Shown piece by piece: positions 12,773 through 23,418 of a stretch of DNA of 64,000 bases. Made by a program: the position numbers and the translations under genes. Origin of the DNA: Plantago major (lineage: Eukaryota; Streptophyta; Magnoliopsida; Lamiales; Plantaginaceae); the NCBI GenBank assembly GCA_026545765.1, contig CM048839.1, forward strand, positions 5,567,835-5,631,834, written 5' to 3'. A model generated the notes under the pieces. It saw nothing but the letters and a program-made list of their open reading frames with translations, was not told where the DNA came from and did no database searches. Each line of letters begins with the position of its first letter. Position 1 is the stretch's first letter.

Positions 12773-13112
12773 ATGGATCCTAATGATTCCTTTTATCCAC
12801 ACTATTATTCTTCATATGGAAACTCCCAAAACTCTGAAGAATTTTCTGGTTACTTGCAAAATTTCAACTCTCAATTTCCTCCGAATCTTACTCAAAATAG
12901 CCCTCCTAATCTGACTCCAAATAACCCTCAGCCCGAAGTTGCAACGAACAAGGGCAATGAATCTGTTCAATGGGAGCCCCTTGAAGATGTGGCCCTAATG
13001 TCAGCTTGGGTTCACGTCGGTGGAGATGCAATCACCGGCACTAATCAAACAGGTGATAGTCTGTGGGTCAAAGTTCTCAAATTGTATGAGCAATCCCGAG
13101 CAGAAAATCCCG
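12773..13112 (+). pseudogene. N-terminal part of Harbinger ORF1 (trihelix/Myb-like DNA-binding protein)
   Basis: Starts MDPNDSFYPHYYSSYGNSQN and continues through an Asn/Pro-rich leader to WEPLEDVALMSAWVHVGGD and GTNQTGDSLWVKVLKLYEQS. This is the first part of the Myb-like domain of the second Harbinger protein, which in full-length elements partners the transposase and binds terminal repeats. The domain stops abruptly near 13112, where an internal deletion joins transposase sequence in another frame; the ~20 residues after it (to 13174) are out of frame. Often annotated as a GST T3-like protein because of old database errors. Confidence 0.85.
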
Positions 13113-13129
13113 ATACGCTTTTATTAAAC

Positions 13130-13461
13130 ATCCATGTCTTCTATGGGATCGACATGCCATTGGTCAAATTATGATTGCTTGCATCATCCTCCATAATATG
13201 ATAGTTGAAGATGAAAGAGACACTTACCTAAACTATACTGATCCCACCGAATTCATGAAAGATCGTCCCGGACGTGTGAATGCAGATGAGGGCGAAGAAG
13301 CCGTTGTTGATCCTATTTTCAACTACTCCACTGAACGTATTGCAAGTCTAGCCCGATATATGACTAACAGGGACCAACTTCGTAACAGAAATAGTCATAA
13401 GGAACTTATGGACGATTTAATTGAGCACATATGGGAGCATTTTAATGATGAGGAGGACTGA
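13130..13461 (+). pseudogene. C-terminal end of Harbinger DDE transposase (ALP1/HARBI1-like)
   Basis: The frame holding IMIACIILHNMIVEDERD, the conserved segment after the last catalytic acidic residue of plant Harbinger transposases, continues to the end (HIWEHFNDEED, stop at 13459-13461). The catalytic core is missing because of the internal deletion, so the fragment cannot transpose anything by itself. It lies 3' of the ORF1 remnant within one element. Confidence 0.87.
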
Positions 13462-13887
13462 AAATGTAATTTTTCAATATTTTTATCTTTCAGCAGCGTT
13501 TTTATTTTGAAATTACATTTGAAGCGTTGTAATTTTTTTTCCATGTAATTCTGTAATGTAGTTTTAAATTGCCACATCACCTTGTATTTTAATTTTTCAA
13601 ACTAAATTAATGTTTTTAATATTATATTATAATTATTATATATTATAATTATTTAATATTTCAATATTTTACTATTATATTTAATTATACATTAAAATTA
13701 TTTTATGATAATAATGAAAAGAATAATAAAATTTATTGAATCGGTTGGGTTGGTGGTGGTCATGGATAAACTTGAATTTTATTGTTATGGTTGGAGGTTG
13801 GGTATGTGAAGGAGAGAGAAATTAATTGTTTATTGAGAAGGTTGGGTGTTTGGGGTGTTTGGGTGGTTATGAATATTTATGGTCTTA

Positions 13888-15880
13888 CCAAGGAGAGAAC
13901 AATAAAAAAAGAAAGTATAAAAAAGATGAAATGAATACTACATAACCTTAAATTATGAATATCAACTCTGCAACTTTTAGATTGAAGTGACGGCGACGAT
14001 CGAAGTCAATTGCTACGGCCGTGAAGTGTGAAGAGGCAGAATCATATTTGAGCGGGAAGTGGTAAAATTTTAGGTCTACTCTTTTACCTTTTTGTCTTGT
14101 GTCGATTCAGCTCCCTTCCAATTAATTATGACTACTAACCAGGGTTAACATTTTATTGAACTTCAATTAAATATAAAGATAAATAAATTTACACTTATCA
14201 AATTTTAGATAAGGTAGACTAGTGGGAAACCCACTAGCATCAAAAATAAATCCTCCGGTCCGTATAACTTCTACTTAGACATAGAAGTGATATCTATCAT
14301 CTATGTATATGAATGTTGCGTGAAGTTCTGACAGCTTAGCGTTTTTTAAATTGCCGGCTTTTATGTAATAAATCTTTTATGCATTCTTTAAGTTAAATAG
14401 GAGCCAAATTAATCAAAAAAATAAGCAAGTCTTATATGATAGTCCTCCAAGTAGGAAAAGAGAATTAGAACTAGACATGGGTAGGAATAGGATAACACAA
14501 ACCATCTAGATCACTATTTTATACTGAGATTCTATTTCCAAATAATCAGTTTTGTCAATGAACTAATCAAAACTAATACTCTGCCAATCAACTTATTTAA
14601 GTTGTACTTCTACTATTTACAAATACTCATTTTGGCCATCAATTATTTCACATAAATTCCAAAGTCTAACTGTGCAAAAAATTTAAAGATTCTTGCTTCA
14701 CTATAACTTTTGTAGATGTTCACCCGAAAGATTTAACAATATTTTTTTAAATTTGTAAGTATACTAGTTTTATCTCTTTCTGGTACATTATTATGATGAA
14801 AGAGGACCAACTATTGCTAACTACGTGTTGTATTGTTTTTTGTGGTGATACTTTAAAGTGAACAAGCATTGAGAATCTATCTAAACTTTATTTTGGTGGC
14901 CATATCCACCAACCTCCGGATACATTATCGGGCACCCGTCATTACTTTCATACACCTAGAAAGGAAAAAACAATCACCACTGATAAATTTATCCATCGAA
15001 CTTTATTGTTTGGCTCAAATCATATGATTGTTTACGAAACAATCATAGATCGAGTAACACCTACAAATAAATGACCAAGATTAGCGCCAAATTCAGTTAA
15101 ACCGAACATTCGAACTATCAGACTTGAAATAAGTATAATGAAACGACACAACCAACGAAGTAATATGTACGGTAACTCACACAACACCATATCAAATACT
15201 CATTCGACTTAAATATCCAACTCTGCAACAACGGCGAAGATAATTTAGAACAACGATATAAAAACGAATCAATACAATAAATATTTCCTTACAGAAACAA
15301 ACGAACAACAATCAAGTCAATACTAGGATAACATAAAACCCAACAAATCATTCTTCCTATTGGTGCTTGGATGATGGAGCAAGAAGAGACAAAAAAAACT
15401 AGGATGCACACTTAACACACCTAGGTAGTGTACTACTCACCAAGATCTTCTTTTTCTAACACAAAACAAGCCCACCTAGCCACCTACCATGACTCCAAAC
15501 AATTGGGAACTTTTTGTACACAAATTTTTGTGCCCATCAAGTCAAGATAAGAGAAAAGAAGTTCCAAAATTAGACACATTTAGAAAGGATAAACCTAGTG
15601 ACTCCCACACATTTGCCAAACAAGGCTTTAACAAAATACTACAACTCCTCACTAGATTAGCCAAGTTTAGATTAGTTAGTTTCTCACTAGTACTACTAGT
15701 ACTACTACACTGACTCGAGCAAAAGCAAAGGCAAACTTGGTTGAGTTGAGTTGACCATATATCGTCAAAGGATGTTCGAAGCTGACACAAGTCTTTTTCG
15801 TGTGTTTTCGCTTTGTCATTCTTCTTCTTCTTCTTCTTCTTCTTCTAATCAATTTTAGATTGTAGACAAAAACAAAACAC
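13888..15880. other. Intergenic, AT-rich, no gene seen
   Basis: No frame with recognisable content on either strand. The last ~100 bases contain a (CTT)n microsatellite at 15820-15846. The TADA1-like transcript probably starts just after it. Confidence 0.5.
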
Positions 15881-16495
15881 AATCATCAGCAGCCGTCAAA
15901 TCTGAAAGCCCAGATTGGAGGAAGAAGATAGGGAGAATTGGTCTTCGTTTTTCCAGGTCAAATTCGGAATCTTTTTTTAATTCTTGTTCTTGGGTGGATT
16001 TGTTGAGTAGAGTAAAATTGAATTTTGGATTCTGGGTTTTATAGCTGAATCGAAATGTGAAGTGGGTTTGTGGTTTGATTTGCTGGGTTTGCGTTGTTTT
16101 GGTGTAATTCGAGTTCATTTGCGGGATTGGTGTTGTGGGTTTTGCTTGTTTTTCGATCTGGGTATGGAATGGGTGTCAATTGGTTGAGTTTTTGTGCATT
16201 TGTGTGTTTTGCAGCTGAATTCAATTGATTTCGATGATTTACTGTGTTATTGTGGATGCATTTGGAACAAGATTTGATTTTTGCTCAGAAATGTTAATTT
16301 TGCTGATTTTGATTGGGCTTCTGTTGTTTCTGTTGTTGATTGGATGATTCCTGTACATCTGATTCTGTGATTTAGTGACTGTTTAGTGGAAATGATACTT
16401 TTAGTACTGTTTGATCTGTTAGCAGTTAAGCTGTTTGGTTTCGTTTGGTTGTGACTGAACTGTTGATTGGGATCATGTGAAACAGTTGAAACAAA

Positions 16496-17437
16496 ATGGT
16501 GGCTAGCCATCATTCTACTCGAGCTGATACATTCGAGCTGAAGGAGCAGATTTTTCAAAGAATTGGTCCACAAAGAGCAAACAAGTACTTCGATGAGCTT
16601 AACAGATTTCTCAATCTAAAGCTTGATAAGATTCAGTTCGATAAATGCTGCGTGCTAACACTCGGAAGGGAAAATATCCCTCTTCACAACCAGCTCATTC
16701 GAGCCATCCTCCAAAATGCTCAACACTCTAAAACCCCACCTCAAAAAGCTCATAGAACCGATGGGCTTGGTATCAGGACAGCGAACAACGTGCAACATAA
16801 AGATTTGATACCGAGGCGTAAGTTCCGTGCAGACCGGCCAAGCCCTCTTGGACCTCTGGGTAAGAGTTCAAGCACGTATGAAGAAACGGGTCTGAGGATA
16901 AATGAAAGCCCGACGGAGTTGCAATCTCTATCCAGTCGGCCTCCGGTAGAGGAAGATGGTGAGGAGGTCGAACAGTTATACGGAGGCTCCAATGTGCCTA
17001 GATGGAGCAGTATTACTGCTCCTCACGGTATTTCTCTGAAAGAGGCTCGAAAAGCTTTGTGTTTCAGATATGGCGGCATAGAACAGTCGTGCCAGCAAAC
17101 TGGTATGTTGCCTGATACGATTTCTTTAAGAGATCGTTTGCAGAAGCAGTTAACTCCGGAAGGATTAGGGATTTCGTTGGACTGTTGTAAGGTGTTGAAT
17201 AGTGGATTGGATGCATTTATGAAGAAGTTGATCGAGCCTTGTGTTGCTATTGCGCGATCTCAGCGCATAAGTGTGAGACAGAATAATCAAATGACGCAAG
17301 GAAATTTCGCAAGAAGGCCAGTGCAGCCAACGTGCATAAGTATGCGGGACTTTCAGGTTGCAGTTGAGTCGAATCCTCGCATACTTGGCGAAAATTGGCC
17401 TGTACAGTTTCAGAAGATCTGTGATAATGCTTGGTGA
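16496..17437 (+). CDS. Transcriptional adapter 1-like (TADA1/Hfi1), SAGA subunit
   Basis: Single uninterrupted coding exon of 313 residues. The N-terminal Tada1 signature is clear: LKEQIFQRIGPQRANKYFDE, then FLNLKLDKIQFDKC and LGRENIPLHNQLIRAIL. After a charged linker comes the histone-fold-like segment with SLRDRLQKQLTPEGLGISLD and LNSGLDAFMKKLIEPCVAIA, and the C-terminal ISMRDFQVAVESNPRILGEN. In yeast and plants Hfi1/Ada1 pairs with TAF12 to hold the SAGA histone-acetyltransferase coactivator together; function here is by family. The start follows a likely 5' UTR intron (acceptor AACAG at 16485, donor near 15957), so the CDS is uninterrupted although the gene is spliced. It is somewhat shorter than the best-known Arabidopsis member (about 400 residues as I recall), but both conserved ends are present. 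Confidence 0.9.
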   Translation: MVASHHSTRADTFELKEQIFQRIGPQRANKYFDELNRFLNLKLDKIQFDKCCVLTLGRENIPLHNQLIRAILQNAQHSKTPPQKAHRTDGLGIRTANNVQHKDLIPRRKFRADRPSPLGPLGKSSSTYEETGLRINESPTELQSLSSRPPVEEDGEEVEQLYGGSNVPRWSSITAPHGISLKEARKALCFRYGGIEQSCQQTGMLPDTISLRDRLQKQLTPEGLGISLDCCKVLNSGLDAFMKKLIEPCVAIARSQRISVRQNNQMTQGNFARRPVQPTCISMRDFQVAVESNPRILGENWPVQFQKICDNAW

Positions 17438-17690
17438 AGGGTAAACTGAACAGTTAGAAGAAACTCACCAGAAGACTTGTAGTTTATGACAGTAGAAGAG
17501 ACTGTACCTGGTTTGAACGTCGATTGGCGTCTGTCAACCAGCCGCAGAGACGATAGTTCATGGCTTGTGAAAATGGAGGGGCTGCAAATAGATAGATATT
17601 GACAACACATTGTTTGCTAAGGGAGGGGGATATATATATATATAGGGTGATTTGTACTCATCTGGTACTGTTTGAGAATTGTTGTTCCTT

Positions 17691-17722
<32 letters not shown>

Positions 17723-18626
17723 TGAGCCTGAGATCAGATCTCATGTTATATCCAGTGTACAATACTTTCTTCCAAATTCCAATAGAAATGTGAATTACAT
17801 CTCTTTCATAGTGCTGACTTCTGGGATTCTGATTCTTTCCCAAAAGGAGATTCTCTTCACTTAACCATCTTCTTCTGCTGCACTGTACTTGTGATATCAC
17901 TGTTCTTTTGTTAAACATGGAGCACATACGAGAAGAGCAGCGACTGAGATATTCGATCATGAGGGCCAAGATTCGCTCTAATTTAACTTGAAATTGGTTG
18001 TTATCGTTTATGGCTACTTCCATGATTCGTGATCCACGCGGAATATAATTTTATGGAAGGTGGACCGGGGCAGGTAATTTCATTACCAGATATAGGCATC
18101 TGTCTGTTCTACCAAGTAATTTTTTGAACTTGAAGTTGTTGCCATTAAAGTTAAGAATTTGGTATAGTTCCATAATGCAGTTCTTAGTCCCCACAGTTCA
18201 ATTCTGTGTTTATTATATGCTGTCAGGAAATAAGCAAATTTTCAAGCCAGTGCTTAAAAGATACATGCATTATTCTGGATTTGCCCCTTTGTTGGAGAAA
18301 ACTACTGCAATTCGAATAGAATACATGGACCTTTTATCATATCTTTAGATCTTATACAGATAAATTCTGTATCTTAAAATACAAGATTCTGTTTCATTCA
18401 TATTGCTGCCAAATACATAAACAATTAAAATAAAAAAAATTCCTAGCTCTGTGCCATAGGTTTCACTTGCTTCTTTCCACTTTTGACTGACTGAAGAGGA
18501 ATTTCCTACAAGTATGTGTAACGGTTTATGATGAATGATACAAATCGGTATATGGCAGACGAGTTCTGTAAGGCTATCTATTATCCAACACTCGTGGGAA
18601 ATAAGGCATTTTATGCCAGTAAAGCC
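17438..18626. other. 3' region of TADA1-like gene and convergent spacer
   Basis: Probable 3' UTR of the plus-strand TADA1-like gene, with a ~33-bp T-rich tract at 17690-17722. It runs into the 3' UTR of the convergent minus-strand Mpv17 gene. No additional gene is supported. Confidence 0.5.
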
Positions 18627-21600
18627 TCAATCAGTGACAACTTTCTCCAAGCTTGCCATGTAAGTCATGTAAACCGTCCATAAGTATGTAAACGAGTTGC
18701 TCACCAGTGGCTGCCAAATTCAAAAGCAGAAAAAGATTAGCCTTTCTTTGAAAAGAAAGAGGAGCAAATGGCAGCGAGGAAGAAAATAACCAGTACGTAG
18801 TATATAGATTAAGATATAGGATAAACCTGTAAATGAACAGGGAAGAATTTGAATGTCATGAAATCACATAGTGGCCAGTACATTATGCCACTGATTGTTG
18901 TGGGGAGAAAATCACGTTTCAACCGTGCAACAATTTCGGAACCACTTTCGCCTGAGAATAAAACCATACGTCCATAATCAATGAAAGTCTGTTTTCTTAA
19001 CAAAAAAGGATCATGAAAAGACCTTTTCATACTTTCTAAACAAGAAAACACATTGATATGACGTTTTCAGATTTAGTGATATCATAACAAGAGTTCCATT
19101 CTTGCCACGATGCAAAATTAACTTGTTACAAGCAGCTAATTTGGCAAAACCCAATCCCTAAGACAGCTAAGAGCATCCTCAACCAAATTACGAAGATCAA
19201 AATATGACCAAATGGCATTACACATAGTGTTGGATTGTTTGAAACATCAGTCTGCTTTCTAGCAACACCAGATCAGTATGGATATGGGCATATGGCTAAT
19301 CACATCTGAATTAATAACCAATACCATTTCTTTTCAAATAACATAATTATCATTCTAAATACGGAAAGACAATCAAATTTTACAATTTAGATCTTACTAC
19401 TAAATTACTCAGGTTGATTCTTTACTTCGTCTATAAAATTGAGATACTCAGTACCTCTCCAATTTAATATGTATATAGTAGAAACAAGAGAAACAAATAG
19501 TATTTGAATATGACACCAAGTGATATGCAGCCATATGAAATAATAGAAGAAAAGGTAAACATAGTTAGCTTAGGCATTTTCAAGGTAATAACACAAATGA
19601 ATGATGAGGACAAAATAAATTTAAAAAAAAAAAAAAGAAGGGTAATAAACACAAGCAAGGTAAAGTAGCTAGGCTGAGCGAAACACTAGATGTACCTTGT
19701 AAAGCAGCATTGACGGAGAAGAAAATAACAGTCATGGCAGGTCCAAATACCCCCTGCCCTAAAGCCATTTTCTTAAAAGTCGATGAAAGATCGCGCTTTG
19801 GAAAGACAGTTGAAACAAAATTGAACCAATAATGCAATGAAGGGCCTAATATCAACAGCCCATATCCAGCCATTCGCAGTGTCCTCAACAAATCATAGCC
19901 CTCAGAAGTTTCAGCTTCAATCGCCTGAACATAGAATTAATTGATGTGTGTGAGCAATGCTTTCCCATCTAACTAGTCCAATTTGATATCTAGATAGCAA
20001 CTCTGTCAGCAATTTGCGACCATAAAATTTAGCTGAGATCACAACATAGCTCCTGAAGACGTTAACCACCATTCTGTCTAGAAAATAGGTGATAATCTAA
20101 CAAATTACTCTTTGATAAATGTATTCTAAACTGGGAGTATAGTTCATGGAGTTCTTAATACTTCAGAGTATTATAACTAAATTTGTCTTAAAAGTCGATG
20201 AAAGATCGCGCTTTGGAAAGACAGTTGAAACAAAATTGAACCAATAATGCAATGAAGGGCCTAATATCAACAGCCCATATCCAGCCATTCGCAGTGTCCT
20301 CAACAAATCATAGCCCTCAGAAGTTTCAGCTTCAATCGCCTGAACATAGAATTAATTGATGTGTGTGAGCAATGCTTTCCCATCTAACTAGTCCAATTTG
20401 ATATCTAGATAGCAACTCTGTCAGCAATTTGCGACCATAAAATTTAGCTGAGATCACAACATAGCTCCTGAAGACGTTAACCACCATTCTGTCTAGAAAA
20501 TAGGTGATAATCTAACAAATTACTCTTTGATAAATGTATTCTAAACTGGGAGTATAGTTCATGGAGTTCTTAATACTTCAGAGTATTATAACTAAATTTG
20601 TCTTCGGGTCGAATTCTGCTCCCCCACACCCTCTATTGACAGTAATTTTAGCATCCACAACATTGCCCTCAGTGCAAACATCAACCAAAACATAATCTCC
20701 ACAACTTTTTTTAATCACCATCGCTACAGAATTACGTTCTGCATTTGGAGTGCCTTAAGTTTATTGGGATGAAGAGTCTTGTCACCCGTTTATGCCATGT
20801 AGACGTCTAGACCGATAACTTCACACGTTATGCTCCAAAATGGTTCCATCAGTATACCATGCAAAGTTATCAGTTTTGAGATAAAAACAAGCTAAATTTT
20901 CCGCTTTTCACATTTAACTCATTTTGCATTCCAAATACAGAAATCCATATGCATTCAAGATTAAAAACAAATATATATTATAGATTTGACCGGTAGATCA
21001 TGTTTCATGAAAAGCCCTTGTCTATCAAAACACCCATCAAAACAAACAATCACCATTTGTTTTCAAATGTACTACTTACATGCATTTCTTCACTTTCCAG
21101 TAATGTTTTCAATGCTTCACAAACAACATCGAAACAGAACATATATAGACTGTTTGGCGTACAACTAAAAAACTATGTTCACTATCACACACGCATAAAA
21201 TCGAGTTACTATCCATCTCTTAAATTCGTATGTCAACCATAATATCACACTAAAGCAACTACAGTCTACAGAGCAACTAAGCTACAATACCATTCCAAAA
21301 ACACAAGGTATCTCTACCAACTCGAGCTTTTAGATCAGGGGTGAAGCCAGGATTTTTTCCTGGCCCGTGCTCGATTTTGAGTAATAGAGTTATTAACATA
21401 ATAATAATTTAATCTCTACATATTGTATTACTTCATACATTTGTCATTTTTAACCGTACCAGAGAACTTCATACATTACTAACAAAAACTACAAAACATC
21501 TAATAATCAATATCAACTCTACACATAAATTGCATTTTTTGCAACTAAAAGTACATTTTTCCATATATTATTTTACCTAATAATTATGTATTGTATGAAG

Positions 21601-22312
21601 TTCTCCAATACGGATAAGTATTACATAAGAGTTCAAAATTAATAAATATTCACAAAGTCTGGTGGAGTACGTCTATATTTAATTTAAATATAGATGGATA
21701 AAACATCTATATTCTTAAGCAAAGCGTTTATGTTGTCAACAAAAATGCATTTTTATTTTTATTATGAAAAACATCGATATTCTTAACTAAACGGCCTCTG
21801 TTTCCATTGATAACCTTAAGGTATGTACGGTATGTACGTCTTTTTTTATATTTAAGATTTGTTCGTATATTTTTTTTTTATTTTTATTGTGGACGGTATT
21901 CCGTGAAACTTAAAAATTAAACAAAAAAATTGAACATATATATAAGATAAATTTCCCGAAAACCACCCGTGCACACCAAAGGGATGAAATTATATCAATA
22001 CAAAAGGTTACCTACCTGAGAGGAGAAATCAGCAGCAGTGTAGATAAAGGCTGAAGTAATGCTCTTAGTGGCAATGGGTCGGGTTTTCACCATGCCCAAA
22101 TACCAATTAACCAACCCAAAATTCGGAAAAGACGATCTGGACCTGGACAGAAATAAAGAAAGTCGATTCGCCAACTCTAATTCTTTGGTTTTACGGAAAA
22201 TGGAATTGGGTAATCGGGAGAAATGTCTGTGTTGTTGATATTGGTGAAGAAAGCAAGAAGCTTTCGAGACTGGAAACAAAGAACGACTGGTTTTGTTCCA
22301 TGTGGCCGCCAT
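18627..22312 (-). CDS. Mpv17/PMP22 family membrane protein (copy 1)
   Basis: Four exons give 244 residues: 22312-22016, 19924-19696, 18951-18827 and 18710-18627. The first ~75 residues are basic, hydroxyl-rich and look like a mitochondrial presequence. The Mpv17 core begins at WYLGMVKTRPIATKSITSAF. It continues with GPSLHYWFNFVSTVFPKRDL and FFSVNAALQG, and ends with the family signature GIMYWPLCDFMTFKFFPVHL plus SNSFTYLWTVYMTYMASLEK. Mpv17/SYM1/PXMP2 proteins are small four-helix channels of the inner mitochondrial or peroxisomal membrane; the N-terminus favours mitochondria. Intron 1 is over 2 kb and contains a second copy of most of exon 2 (20186-20600). A paralogue with identical lengths for exons 2-4 lies just upstream in the same orientation, a tandem gene duplication. 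Confidence 0.93.
19771..20604. repeat. Exact-looking 415-bp tandem duplication covering most of exon 2
   Basis: Unit A is 19771-20185 and unit B 20186-20600, followed by a further TCTT. Read side by side they look identical. The unit holds the exon 2 acceptor and about 155 nt of its coding sequence, plus 260 nt of intron 1. It lacks the exon 2 donor (GCTTTACAAG|GT), so copy B is an orphan acceptor-plus-exon fragment within intron 1. Confidence 0.95.
20605..22015. other. Remainder of Mpv17 copy 1 intron 1
   Basis: AT-rich intron sequence. From about 21337 a segment starting GGGGTGAAGCCAGGATTTT may be a degraded repeat; a similar GACGGAGCCAGGGTTTT occurs at 35573 inside a transposon. No coding sequence seen. 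Confidence 0.4.
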
Positions 22313-23418
22313 GGATGAGTGTGAACTATGAAGTGAGCTGGTTGGGGTTTAAGAATTTTGAGGGGTTTTTGTGAAGAAGAAGATGGGAAAATGGGAAACA
22401 TTCATTTGACCAAGTTAACTCAAAATTCTTCTAACACTTGGCATGCATTAAATTTCGGGTTCACATATGTTTCTGTTTTTCTAACACAAAATCTTGCCTT
22501 GGGACCTGAGTAACCCAGGGCGTATTGAAAATTTAGAATTTCACTCCCCGAATTCTCGGAAAAACCTCATAACCCCCTCCCCAATGTTCAAATCTTGCGT
22601 CCAACCCTGGAGTAACCGATAACATTTCTAAAAGATGTCAATGATTTTCTATTGTAAACTTTTTATATAAAAATGTAGTATATGTATATATAAAACGGGC
22701 GCTCGAATGTTTATAAGTTAATTGTAATAATGTTTGTCGGTATCATTTAATCCCTCTATGTATTAGCTCAAATTAAATCGTTATCGAGAATTCACACCGA
22801 AAGCATTACATTTATACGAAAAAGTATATTGTGTACACTATATATAAAATGCTAATGGCATTTGATGTACTACATCCGTCTCAAATTCAACTTTTCGTAT
22901 TCTGTTTTGGTCTGTCTCAATCTAAACTTATCATAGCTTATATAGAAAATATATCTCATACTCTATTATACTTTAATTACACTATTTTTTACTTTATTAA
23001 CTCAACCTTACACCTTCTAAATTATTCTAAATATTTATATATTTCACTTTTAAAACTTGTCTCCAGGTCCACAAGAATTTGAGTCTGAAAGAGAGGTAGT
23101 AGTATGCATAAGATATAATTTACGGACTCCAGCCTCAAACATGTTAACTATAAAACTATCTTATGGAGATATTGATCTATGGAGACAACATGAAAGTGTG
23201 ATCTATGGAGACAACGTATCACCTCGATTGGATCGTTGTTTATCCGTGCAAGATTGAGCTGAAAGAACAAGTTATAGTCTCGTTTAGCAGTAATGCAGTT
23301 TACTGCTGTTCTATTGTTAGTATAAAATACAGACATGAATGGATATACTAGCAAGATATAATATTTTGCGTCCAAATTGGACCTCTATATATAGGGTATT
23401 CGCAGCCAGTAAAAAACA
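22313..23418. other. Spacer between the two Mpv17 genes
   Basis: Promoter of copy 1 and 3' region of copy 2. The segment from 22868 (TACATCCGTCTCAAATTC) looks like one end of a Stowaway-type MITE; the other end was not identified. No gene seen. Confidence 0.4.

Larger units (their letters stand above)
12421..13884. mobile_element. PIF/Harbinger deletion derivative, 1464 bp
   Basis: Ends GACCATA...TATGGTC are flanked by a 3-bp duplication TTA (12418-12420 and 13885-13887), the Harbinger target preference. Inside are the remains of both Harbinger ORFs. A pair of hairpins fills the 5' leader: ATCAATGAACTTGGTGGGG is mirrored at 12463-12482, and AATAGGGAGGGGACA is mirrored at 12588-12602. The inverted termini match well only for the first ~7 bases, so the boundaries are supported mainly by the TTA duplication and the content. 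Confidence 0.75.

Noticed and set aside
17599..18023. Phe-rich (plus) and Lys-rich (minus) frames
   Set aside because: Produced by the poly-T tract at 17690-17722 in the TADA1 3' region.
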